NCBI GenBank assembly: GCA_023418355.1
Contig: JAEZZU010000236.1
Span: 1-14,395 of the forward strand
Reading direction: 5' to 3'
Length of the DNA stretch: 14,395 nucleotides
Source of the DNA: Pseudomonadota bacterium
GTDB taxonomy: Bacteria > Pseudomonadota > Gammaproteobacteria > Burkholderiales > Burkholderiaceae_C
Below are positions 1 to 7,212 of this stretch, in pieces; the stretch's first letter is position 1; every line of letters begins with the position of its first letter. The position numbers were made by a program, and so were the translations under genes. The notes below the pieces were generated by a model. The model made no database searches. It saw only the letters and a program-made list of their open reading frames with translations, and had not been told where the DNA came from.

Positions 1-43
1 TATTGGAATGACACAGCTTCGCTCTGTTTGCCTGTTCCAAAGT

Positions 44-80
44 AAAAAACGCCTGAGCTAGGCAATCTAACTCAGGCGTT
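44..80 (-). terminator. Rho-independent terminator of rpsO
   Basis: Read on the minus strand, a perfect 10-bp stem (AACGCCTGAG paired with CTCAGGCGTT; plus-strand arms 71-80 and 48-57) is followed by six T residues (plus-strand A44-A49, two of them in the stem). It begins 17 bases after the rpsO stop codon. The orientation fits termination of rpsO and not of a plus-strand gene. Confidence 0.88.
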
Positions 81-97
81 CCGATCTTGCACTGTGC

Positions 98-364
98 TTA
101 CTTACGCAGGCCCAGCTTGGCGATCAGTGCTGTGTAACGCTCTGCGTCCTTACCCTTCAGGTAGTCCAGCAGCTTGCGACGACGGCTCACCATACGCAGC
201 AGGCCGCGGCGACCGTGGTGGTCCTTGGCATGTTGCTTGAAGTGGGGAGTCAGTTCGTTGATGCGAGCAGTCAGCAGGGCCACTTGCACTTCTGGGCTAC
301 CAGTGTCGTTTTCGGAACGAGCGTTAGCCTTGACAACTTCAGCCTTCTTATCGGCAGCGATCAT
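98..364 (-). CDS. rpsO: 30S ribosomal protein S15
   Basis: This 88-residue protein is S15, a primary 16S rRNA binding protein of the 30S subunit platform. The sequence shows the family hallmarks: a TGSPEVQVALLTARI segment near residues 22-36, the HAKDHHGRRGLLRMVSRRR core and the LLDYLK motif before a short basic tail. The length equals the usual S15 length (E. coli 89 including Met). The start at 364 is chosen because it gives the standard N-terminus and has an AAGGAA Shine-Dalgarno sequence (plus-strand 371-376) six bases upstream. The frame stays open for 34 more codons upstream, but that stretch is leader, not protein. In E. coli S15 represses its own translation through a leader structure; here a small CTCTT/AAGAG hairpin (392-404) lies in the leader, but autoregulation is only an inference. 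The gene commonly downstream in other genomes (pnp) would lie outside the window. Confidence 0.97.
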   Translation of the reverse strand: MIAADKKAEVVKANARSENDTGSPEVQVALLTARINELTPHFKQHAKDHHGRRGLLRMVSRRRKLLDYLKGKDAERYTALIAKLGLRK

Positions 365-475
365 TTTGTTTTCCTTGTCTGCGGTGAACATCTCTTGAAA
401 AGAGCCACCTAGGTTACTTGCGCCACGGGCTGGAAGGGCTCGCAGCGTGCGTCTTGCACCATGCAAAACCTGAGC

Positions 476-504
476 ATTCTACCTCATTGCTCCAACTGGG
501 AACA
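476..504 (-). promoter_or_regulatory. Candidate sigma-70 promoter for rpsO
   Basis: On the minus strand a TAGAAT -10 hexamer (plus-strand 476-481) is preceded, 17 bases upstream, by TGTTCC (499-504), a weak -35. TAGAAT followed by GC is a form I associate with strong housekeeping promoters of Burkholderiales. Transcription from here would give a leader of about 105 bases. The assignment is by pattern only; the -35 match is poor. Confidence 0.4.
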
Positions 505-622
505 CTGACAACGCAATTGCCACGTTTCTAGGCACCACTACGCCACGCCGCGTCCAACAAGCTGTTTCCCCGATTACTGACTTGGGGCAACCTTAGGCCA
601 CTAGAGCCAAGTTATTTTCTGC

Positions 623-630
623 CGAACGGT
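623..630 (-). promoter_or_regulatory. AlgR-like binding box upstream of pilV
   Basis: The minus strand reads ACCGTTCG, the core of the Pseudomonas AlgR consensus (ACCGTTCGTC) as I recall it; the next bases (GC) do not continue the match. It lies about 80 bases upstream of the pilV start. In P. aeruginosa AlgR activates the fimU-pilVWXY1Y2E operon, the counterpart of this one. An 8-base match found after looking is weak evidence, so this is only a candidate. Confidence 0.25.
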
Positions 631-708
631 GCATTTCAGCCGCTCAATGCGCACCACACAAACAATTACCTATCTAACATAGCTCACAAACACAGCCGCT
701 ATTGTCCT

Positions 709-1317
709 ATGCCATTTATTCCATCTCGTACGCGACAGCAGGGATTTACATTGATTGAAGTACTGGTTGCTGTACTCATATTGTCCTTCGGCATGCTCGG
801 ACTAGTCGGCATGCAAGCGTTTGCCTTGCAATCCAATCGAGATGCCAAACTCTATTCTGAAGCGACAAATCTGGCTCGTGAACTCGCAGAAATGATGCGA
901 GGCAACAATCTCATCGCCATTCAAACCAACGCCTCCGACAACCCCTACCTCACAACCAAACTAGAAACAAACACGGCACAAACCTGCCTGCAGGTGGGCT
1001 CCTCATGCTCCAGCACCAAGGCAGTCGCTGAAGCCCAAATAACAGAGTGGAGTGCTCGAGTGCGCAATGCATTGCCAGGTGCTCGCGTAGCCATTTGCTT
1101 CGACGCTGCACCCTATGACGACATAGGTCTCCCCCAGTGGAACTGCACTGCAGGTACTTCTGGAGTTGATGAAGTCATTGTCTTAAAACTGGGATGGACA
1201 CTACGCAGTACGGACAGTGGCGCAAACAATGCGAACGCGCAGATCCGCGCTACGAGCAACAACAGCCGCCCCCAAATCATCGTCCCCGTCACCGGCGGCA
1301 ACCCATTCCCTCTCTGA
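709..1317 (+). CDS. pilV: Type IV pilus minor pilin PilV
   Basis: This 202-residue prepilin carries a class III signal: basic leader, QQG at residues 10-12, then FTLIEVLVAVLIL. Cleavage is expected after G12, leaving F13 as the N-methylated residue and E17 as the conserved Glu5 of the mature pilin. The following LSFGMLGLVGMQ stretch is characteristic of PilV. Four cysteines in the globular part (in the contexts QTCLQ, GSSCSS, AICFD and WNCTA) could form two disulfides. PilV, PilW, PilX and PilE with FimT/FimU form the minor-pilin complex at the pilus tip that primes assembly. It is the first gene of the operon. The ATG at 709 has no recognisable Shine-Dalgarno sequence, yet no other in-frame start would keep a normal leader. 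The stop lies five bases before pilW. Confidence 0.92.
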   Translation: MPFIPSRTRQQGFTLIEVLVAVLILSFGMLGLVGMQAFALQSNRDAKLYSEATNLARELAEMMRGNNLIAIQTNASDNPYLTTKLETNTAQTCLQVGSSCSSTKAVAEAQITEWSARVRNALPGARVAICFDAAPYDDIGLPQWNCTAGTSGVDEVIVLKLGWTLRSTDSGANNANAQIRATSNNSRPQIIVPVTGGNPFPL

Positions 1318-1322
1318 ATGAC

Positions 1323-2321
1323 ATGAAACTTTCCATCCATGAGCTTTCGCAGCACCAAAAGGGCCTGACCTTGATCGAGTTGATGGTGGCCATGGTCGTC
1401 AGCATGATCGTGGTACTCGCCGCAACAGCAGCACTGCTCGTGTCACGCCAGGGATTCACCCAGATCGATGCTGCATCCCAGTTGCGTGACAACGCAAAGT
1501 TCGCGGAAACATTGATCCAGCGCCTGGCAGTGCAAGCCGGGTACCGGGACGTAGTCTTTGCAGCAACCCCAAGACCGGCGAGCACAGCCGGCATGACCGA
1601 AGAGCAACCCAATGTTTTTGGCTTCAACAACCGCTCACGGACAGAGTCACACCGCTCTCATGAAGCCAATCCCAACGCCCGCACTTCCGGTTCGCTCGCT
1701 TATGGGAGCGATATTCTGGTGCTGCGCTTCCAAAGCGCAGCGCTGGAAAGCGGAGGAACCACCGCTGACAGCGCCGTCATCGACTGCGCAGGCCATGCAC
1801 CCAACGCCACCATGAAAGACCGCTATGCACGCTATAGCAGCGTTTTCCATATCGGCATCAGCAATGATGGAGAGCCAGCACTCATGTGCACACGATGGGC
1901 CAATGCAAACGATCAAGGCACCTCATCCACACAACCCTTGATCTCTGGCGTGGAAAACTTCCAGGTTCTATATGGCGTGGATGGCATTAACGGGACCGAC
2001 ACCGACTTTGCCATTGCTGACAGCGTGACGGATGCCTATCTGCGGGCAGACCAAATCACAGTAGCAGGGAACGACCTATTAACCCTGCAGCGTTGGCAAC
2101 GCGTGCGCAGTATTCGCATCGGCATGGTGTTGCGTGCCGCACCTGGAACTGCCATAGGCGACACCAATGTCACCATGCACCCGTTCGGTGCAGACACAGC
2201 GGGCGCCATGTTCTCCAGCGCCAACGACCCTGGAACCATCTTCACACCACCAAATGATGGCCGCCTGCGCCAGGTAGTCACCTTCACCATTCACCTCCGC
2301 AACCCTCAAGGAGACGAATAA
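1323..2321 (+). CDS. pilW: Type IV pilus minor pilin PilW
   Basis: This 332-residue protein starts with a short leader ending at G14, followed by LTLIELMVAMVVSMIVVLAA, so PilD-type cleavage leaves L15 and places Glu at mature position 5 (E19). The long pilin with the QGFTQIDAASQLRDNAKFA segment after the helix is typical of PilW. The open frame extends 43 codons upstream into pilV, but only the start at 1323 puts the prepilin leader at the N-terminus; that is five bases after the pilV stop, indicating coupled translation. Two cysteines (DCAGH and LMCTR contexts, roughly residues 155-180) may form a disulfide. PilW contributes to the tip complex with PilV, PilX and PilY1. It is longer than most minor pilins, as the family generally is. 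Confidence 0.92.
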   Translation: MKLSIHELSQHQKGLTLIELMVAMVVSMIVVLAATAALLVSRQGFTQIDAASQLRDNAKFAETLIQRLAVQAGYRDVVFAATPRPASTAGMTEEQPNVFGFNNRSRTESHRSHEANPNARTSGSLAYGSDILVLRFQSAALESGGTTADSAVIDCAGHAPNATMKDRYARYSSVFHIGISNDGEPALMCTRWANANDQGTSSTQPLISGVENFQVLYGVDGINGTDTDFAIADSVTDAYLRADQITVAGNDLLTLQRWQRVRSIRIGMVLRAAPGTAIGDTNVTMHPFGADTAGAMFSSANDPGTIFTPPNDGRLRQVVTFTIHLRNPQGDE

Positions 2322-2960
2322 ATGCCTTCCCACTGCTTCACCCTTGACCGGAGGCAGAGAAATCAAAAAACAGCCAACCACAGCAGGGGCATCTCTCTGA
2401 TTGTGGTTCTACTGATCCTAGTGATCGTCTCCTTACTCGGCGTTGCTTCCATCCAGATTTCCAGAACTGCGACTCAGGCAGCACGCAATGAGCGCGATAC
2501 GCAAATTGCCTGGCAAGCAGCAGAAGCAGCCTTGCTGGATGCAGAACTGGACATCCTAGGCATGCCCGCCACGGCCACGACTTCACGCGGAGATGTCTTC
2601 AACAACAAGAACGTGGATGTGCACCAATTTCTGGAGAATTGCGGTAGTGACGCCAAAAATAAGGGGCTTTGCAAAGCCAAGGAAACCGGTACGCCAAATT
2701 GGCTGAGCATTGATTTCCTAACCACCAGCAACCCGCGCTATGTTGAATTTGGTGAATACACGTCGCGCACCTTTCAGGCCGGCAGCAGTGGCATTCAGCC
2801 TGCCCACCCTCCTCGCTACATCATTGAGTTGTTGGATGACCCCAACATTGAACGTACACGAGCAGTGGATAACCGTAAATACATTTACAGAATTACGGCA
2901 ATAGGTTTTGGCCCAAACGAAAGAACTCAGGTAGTTCTCCAGTCTATTTACAGAAATTAG
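2322..2960 (+). CDS. pilX: Type IV pilus minor pilin PilX
   Basis: This 212-residue protein has a 23-residue leader ending in SRG, then ISLIVVLLILVIVSLLGVASIQ, a hydrophobic N-terminal helix. Cleavage after G23 leaves I24; mature position 5 is valine (V28), not glutamate. Lack of Glu5 is a known feature of the PilX/GspK group, whose members are thought to sit at the extreme tip. The segment RNERDTQIAWQAAEAALLDAE after the helix is the conserved PilX N-terminal motif. The gene starts directly after the pilW TAA with no gap, with AAGGAG at 2308-2313 (eight bases upstream) inside the end of pilW. Its own TAG overlaps the Shine-Dalgarno sequence of pilY1. Together this argues for one cotranscribed and coupled unit. 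Confidence 0.9.
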   Translation: MPSHCFTLDRRQRNQKTANHSRGISLIVVLLILVIVSLLGVASIQISRTATQAARNERDTQIAWQAAEAALLDAELDILGMPATATTSRGDVFNNKNVDVHQFLENCGSDAKNKGLCKAKETGTPNWLSIDFLTTSNPRYVEFGEYTSRTFQAGSSGIQPAHPPRYIIELLDDPNIERTRAVDNRKYIYRITAIGFGPNERTQVVLQSIYRN

Positions 2961-2970
2961 GAGGAAAACC

Positions 2971-5900
2971 ATGAAAATAAAAAATTTAAAGCTAACACTT
3001 CAACTGAGCAGTATTGCGCTTTTCTTTTCAATTTCAACATTTACCTTGACTGCGCTTTCTCAGCCCAGCACCACGAAATTTCATCCTGTATCCCTTGCGC
3101 ATGCACCACTGCATTCGAGCAGCACCCTAGACAAGCCCACGATTACACTGGCACTTTCTGTGGAATTCCCCACCATTGGTGCCTTGTATAGAAAAGGAAC
3201 ATCCTCGATCGATGATTCATACAGCTCCTCCACGGAATATATTGGTTATTTCTATTCCAAAGGATGCTATGAATATCTAAAAAGCCCAACAGACACCCCA
3301 AGCACAGGAGAAAGCCAGGATGACTATAAAAGGTTCAGATTTGTGAGCGAAAGTGCTTCTCGCACCTGCTCGGACGAGCATTTCAGCGGCAATTTCCTCA
3401 ATTGGGCATCCAGTTCTTCCATCGACATTCTGCGTCTCGCCCTCTCCGGTGGAGACCGCTATATCGACAAGGATGGCCTGACAGTCCTACAGCGTGCCGT
3501 TGTACCTGCAGGTACACCCAAGGTGGCATGCCTCTGGAACCACGAACAGTTTTTCCCCGCCAAAAAACTCGAAAAAAACAAATTTGCCGGCGCTATCCCT
3601 TCATCCTTAGCAAGCAAAGCCGATAATAATGACCTCTGGATTTCCAGCAAACATAACGGCATTTACTTCAATACTACAGCACCCAAAAACAGAAAATGGG
3701 ATGACCCATGTGATATTGACAGTGAAGTTGATGCAGCAAAAAAATTCCTAAGCACACTAAATTCTGATGGATTTTATTATGCAAGGGTGGAGGTCTGTAC
3801 AAAGTCCCCCAATGGAACTGTCGCAGACCATAGAGATTTTGGCTTATGCACCCAACAAGCCAATGGAAATTTCAAACCTACTGGTGTCATTCAAAAGCAT
3901 GCCAACAATTTAAGAATTGCAGCTTTTGGATATACACTGGATCATTCTTCGGGGCGCTATGGCGGAGTTCTACGAGCCCCCATGCGTTATGTAGGCTCGA
4001 AACAATTCGATATCTATGGACGAGAAAAAGCCACGACAAACCCCTATGCAGAATGGGACCCCTACACAGGAATTCTTCACACCAACCCATATGGATCTTT
4101 GGATAATAGCTTGGCCTCATGGCCCAGCGGCAAAAAAAACAGTGGCGTTATTAACTATTTGAATAAATTCGGTCGCTTGGGCACAGTAATCGCCACTAAA
4201 CCTACTACAGACGATGACAGCAACCATTATTATGGAGAGTACAAAAAAAATGATCCTATCTCATCGCTGTACCACCAGTCACTACGATATCTGCAAGGCC
4301 TCCCCAATATTACCGAGGCCAGCAATAATCTTATCAACAAATACTATGATGGATTTCCAATCTATACCGATTGGTCCACCCTCGATCCTTTTGGCAATGG
4401 TAGAAGCTCTGCAGAAAATTATGCATGTCTAAAAAACAACATTGTCGCCATCGGAGACATTTATAGCCAAGAGAACAATGGGTGGAAAACAGTAAATAGC
4501 GATGATGAATCCAGACAAAAAATAGATTTCTCGGCATGGAGAAAGAAAGCACTTGACTATGAAAAGGACAACTTCTCTAACACCCTGAATGCAGAAGACA
4601 AGCACAAGATTATTGGGTATGCCTACTGGGCACATGCCAATGATATCCGAGGTAAAGACTGGACAGAAAACTCCAGCAAACAACGCCCAGGTCTGCGCAT
4701 CAAAACCTTTATCTTTGACGTCAACGAAAAAGGGGACTCTAGTGATTTGAGTAAACGCAGGAAAACTAATCAGTTTTACCTTGCGGCGAAATATGGTGGC
4801 TATGAAACCGACCCCAACAACAAGGACGGCAATTACTACAGCGTGGATGACAAGCCCAACAAAGGCTATTCCCCCAAAGACAAAGGCGACCCCAAAACGC
4901 TGCTGACGAAGAACGCAATCTGGGAACGTCGCCCAGTGAACGAGCGCGACAACACCACTAACATCTACGATGCCTCCACGTACTACCTGCAAAGCGACGC
5001 ACGCAGCGTATTGAAAGCTTTTGATGAAATCTTTGATCGCGCTGCTTCGAGTGCCCAGAGTATTTCCCAGTCAGCGTCGAGCACAAGCTCGATCAGTGCA
5101 ACGACGGACAGCCATATCTATACAGGTACTTATGACATGGCTTCTTGGACCGGCAATATCGTTGCCAAAAGAATCACCGTCGATACGACCACCAAGGAAG
5201 TCACGCTGGTGGAAGACACGACATTCGACCCGGCAGCAAAGCTGAATCTACGCACCAGCACAAGCCGCAACATCGTTATCGGTTTGGGAAGAACGGACGG
5301 TGCAGCGAATTTCCAATGGAATGAATTGAAAGGCACTGCTGTCGCTACCCATTTGAGTAAAGCTTCACCAAGTGCTACCTCCGACAACTTGGGTGAGTTG
5401 CGCGTCAATTACCTGCGTGGAGACCGTTCACTTGAAGGCCGTACCGTGGAAGGCAATGAATTCCGCACACGCCTCAACTTGCTGGGGGACATCATCAATG
5501 CTGGTGTCACATACTCAGGCAGTCCCACCAACAAGTTCACTAATAAAAGTTACCAGCTTTTTTTGGAAGCCACCAAGAACCGCCTGCCTATCGTCATCAC
5601 AGGTGCCAACGACGGTATGTTGCATGCCTTTGCCGCCAAGACTTCCGGCGCCATTACGGCCGGCGATGAAGTGTTTGCCTATATCCCTAGTTGGCTGGCC
5701 CCCAAACTGCCCAGCTTGACCACGCCTGACTACGTCAACAACCACCAAGCATTTGTCGATGCTCCCTCGGCCGTTGGCGAGGCGCAGTTGAGCTTTACCT
5801 CAGGCAACGGCAGCGCCAGCGACTGGAAAACCGTACTAGTGTCTGGAACTGGTGCTGGTGGTCGCGGCGTCTTTGCCCTAGACATCACTGATCCCACGCA

Positions 5901-7212
5901 ATTTTCATCTAACCATGTTCTGTGGGAGTTCACGAACGCTGACGACAGTGACATGGGCTATGTCGTCAGTAAACCCAAGATTCTGCAGTTCAAGACAGGG
6001 GTAAATACCTACCGCTGGTTCGCTGTTGTAGCCAGTGGCGTGAACAACTACGACAGCACATACGAAAGCGGAACAGGCACAGGTACTCCGTCCATTTTCC
6101 TGCTAGCCCTCGACAAGCCGAAAGATACGGCTTGGAGCTTGGGAAGTAATTATTTCAAAATCAGTTTCCCCCTGGACAACACATTAGCTGCCACGATGGC
6201 TCCCGGCATCGTGGACTTCTCGACGCTGTGGTCCGCTGACGGGTCGGTAACGCATATTTATGCAGGAGACCTGCATGGCAACCTATGGAAACTCGACTTC
6301 ACCTCATCTACCGAAACTTCCAAGTTCAAGCCCGTAGCTGATTGGACCATGGAAAAGCTGAGTGCTTTCAAACAAGGTCGCCCAGAGCAGGTGCTGCCGC
6401 TTTATCGCGCAGAGCGCACTAGCAACAACACCACAGTGCGCCAGCCCATATCGGCAGCTCCATTGCTTGTCCAAGGGCCGATTGTGCAAGGTGTCGAAAC
6501 CTTTTATGTACTTTTCGGTACTGGCAAGTATCTAGAGGCCTCGGATGTAAGCGACGCTAGCAAGCAAAGCTTCTATGCCTTGTTTGACAATGGCACCACC
6601 ATCACCGACAACACGGCAGCCATCACCCCTGGAAGATCGCGACTACAACAGGCTACCGTGAACACCACTACCCAAACTATTAGCATTCCATCCTTTACTT
6701 GGGGTCGCCCCTCCAGCGATGAGCAGGCGCAGACGGTGAAGGCCGGCTGGTACTACGATTTCCCTGAGAATGCGGAACGCATGATCTACGCAGCATCCGA
6801 TCTGGGCAACTTTAAAGTCACGTTCAACTCGGTGGTCCCAGGTGAGGCTCAGCTTTCGCCCAGCATATGCTCCACCGACATGGCCACCAGTAACGTCTAC
6901 GACCTCGATATCCGCAGCGGCGGGGGCAGCTATCGTGTATCCCAAATTGGCATCCTGGGACCCAGTCTTTTCCTGCACAACGAGGAAAAGACCGTGACAA
7001 GCAAAGTCGACAGCACCGGCAGAGCGCAACGTACTATCGTTCGTGAGGAAGTGGCAAGCGGTACCAAGGGCCATGCTGTGCGCAACGCCTCCTTAGTGGA
7101 AACGGTAGGCCGTCTGAGCTGGCGACAGATCTATAACTACAAGGAACTCAGGCATAAAGCACTGTCTGCCACATCCACAACATCCCCCCCCACAGAAACT
7201 GCGAAACCATGA
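2971..7212 (+). CDS. pilY1: Type IV pilus tip adhesin/assembly protein PilY1
   Basis: This 1413-residue secreted protein is the PilY1/PilC tip factor needed for pilus extension and adhesion. A Sec signal peptide (residues 1 to about 30, cut probably after ALS) precedes a large N-terminal part with the family motif GNFLNWASSSSIDI (140-153). A segment AAKYGGYETDPNNKDG (605-620) leads to a Ser/Ala-rich linker (about 690-715). The C-terminal beta-propeller follows, with LRGDRS (815-820), GANDGMLHAF (878-887) and YAGDLHGNLWKLDF (1097-1110). The ATG at 2971 has a perfect AGGAGG (2959-2964) six bases upstream. It is longer than P. aeruginosa PilY1 (about 1160 residues). Oddities: bases about 3541-4740 are AT-rich compared with the rest; the propeller calcium loop is largely lost (residues 1086-1094); A8 runs occur at 4132-4139 and 4243-4250 and a C8 run at 7184-7191. 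No canonical DxSxS metal site is visible near the N-terminus. The stop overlaps the pilE start. Confidence 0.93.
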   Translation: MKIKNLKLTLQLSSIALFFSISTFTLTALSQPSTTKFHPVSLAHAPLHSSSTLDKPTITLALSVEFPTIGALYRKGTSSIDDSYSSSTEYIGYFYSKGCYEYLKSPTDTPSTGESQDDYKRFRFVSESASRTCSDEHFSGNFLNWASSSSIDILRLALSGGDRYIDKDGLTVLQRAVVPAGTPKVACLWNHEQFFPAKKLEKNKFAGAIPSSLASKADNNDLWISSKHNGIYFNTTAPKNRKWDDPCDIDSEVDAAKKFLSTLNSDGFYYARVEVCTKSPNGTVADHRDFGLCTQQANGNFKPTGVIQKHANNLRIAAFGYTLDHSSGRYGGVLRAPMRYVGSKQFDIYGREKATTNPYAEWDPYTGILHTNPYGSLDNSLASWPSGKKNSGVINYLNKFGRLGTVIATKPTTDDDSNHYYGEYKKNDPISSLYHQSLRYLQGLPNITEASNNLINKYYDGFPIYTDWSTLDPFGNGRSSAENYACLKNNIVAIGDIYSQENNGWKTVNSDDESRQKIDFSAWRKKALDYEKDNFSNTLNAEDKHKIIGYAYWAHANDIRGKDWTENSSKQRPGLRIKTFIFDVNEKGDSSDLSKRRKTNQFYLAAKYGGYETDPNNKDGNYYSVDDKPNKGYSPKDKGDPKTLLTKNAIWERRPVNERDNTTNIYDASTYYLQSDARSVLKAFDEIFDRAASSAQSISQSASSTSSISATTDSHIYTGTYDMASWTGNIVAKRITVDTTTKEVTLVEDTTFDPAAKLNLRTSTSRNIVIGLGRTDGAANFQWNELKGTAVATHLSKASPSATSDNLGELRVNYLRGDRSLEGRTVEGNEFRTRLNLLGDIINAGVTYSGSPTNKFTNKSYQLFLEATKNRLPIVITGANDGMLHAFAAKTSGAITAGDEVFAYIPSWLAPKLPSLTTPDYVNNHQAFVDAPSAVGEAQLSFTSGNGSASDWKTVLVSGTGAGGRGVFALDITDPTQFSSNHVLWEFTNADDSDMGYVVSKPKILQFKTGVNTYRWFAVVASGVNNYDSTYESGTGTGTPSIFLLALDKPKDTAWSLGSNYFKISFPLDNTLAATMAPGIVDFSTLWSADGSVTHIYAGDLHGNLWKLDFTSSTETSKFKPVADWTMEKLSAFKQGRPEQVLPLYRAERTSNNTTVRQPISAAPLLVQGPIVQGVETFYVLFGTGKYLEASDVSDASKQSFYALFDNGTTITDNTAAITPGRSRLQQATVNTTTQTISIPSFTWGRPSSDEQAQTVKAGWYYDFPENAERMIYAASDLGNFKVTFNSVVPGEAQLSPSICSTDMATSNVYDLDIRSGGGSYRVSQIGILGPSLFLHNEEKTVTSKVDSTGRAQRTIVREEVASGTKGHAVRNASLVETVGRLSWRQIYNYKELRHKALSATSTTSPPTETAKP
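7184..7191 (+). repeat. C8 homopolymer at the 3' end of pilY1
   Basis: Eight consecutive C residues encode Ser-Pro-Pro near the PilY1 C-terminus, 17 bases before the first base of the pilE start codon. Insertion of one C, or a -1 ribosomal slip, shifts translation into the pilE frame without an intervening stop. Whether the run varies is unknown. Confidence 0.7.

Larger units (their letters stand above)
365..708. other. Divergent intergenic region between rpsO and pilV
   Basis: This 344-base stretch separates the divergently transcribed rpsO and the pilus operon. It holds the rpsO leader and candidate promoter (365 to about 504). Nearer pilV there is an AlgR-like box (623-630) and, overlapping it, an imperfect hairpin with arms GGTGCATT (629-636) and AATGCGCACC (646-655), the right arm carrying a two-base bulge. 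I found no convincing sigma-70 or sigma-54 promoter for pilV: TATCTAACAT at 671-680 could supply a -10, but no good -35 lies at the right distance. I see no small gene or RNA here. Confidence 0.6.

Noticed and set aside
3..40. TTGGAA ... TTCCAA inverted repeat at the left edge
   Set aside because: Only six paired bases with a 26-base interior and no T-run; its context lies outside the window.
365..466. 34-codon N-terminal extension of S15
   Set aside because: The frame is open, but the extension has no match to the S15 family, and the ATG at 364 has its own Shine-Dalgarno sequence and gives the standard length.
1194..1322. Upstream start for PilW inside pilV
   Set aside because: It would bury the prepilin leader behind 43 hydrophilic residues; the ATG at 1323 gives a normal leader.
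4810..4830. EF-hand-like DPNNKDG in PilY1 (614-620)
   Set aside because: The spacing is one residue off the canonical loop, and family members have varied Asp/Asn-rich sequence here, so I do not claim a calcium site.
4429..4992. 187-codon open frame on the minus strand inside pilY1
   Set aside because: It is antisense to a well-supported gene, has no recognisable domain, and its hydrophobic stretches mirror the Asn/Asp/Lys-rich sense codons.
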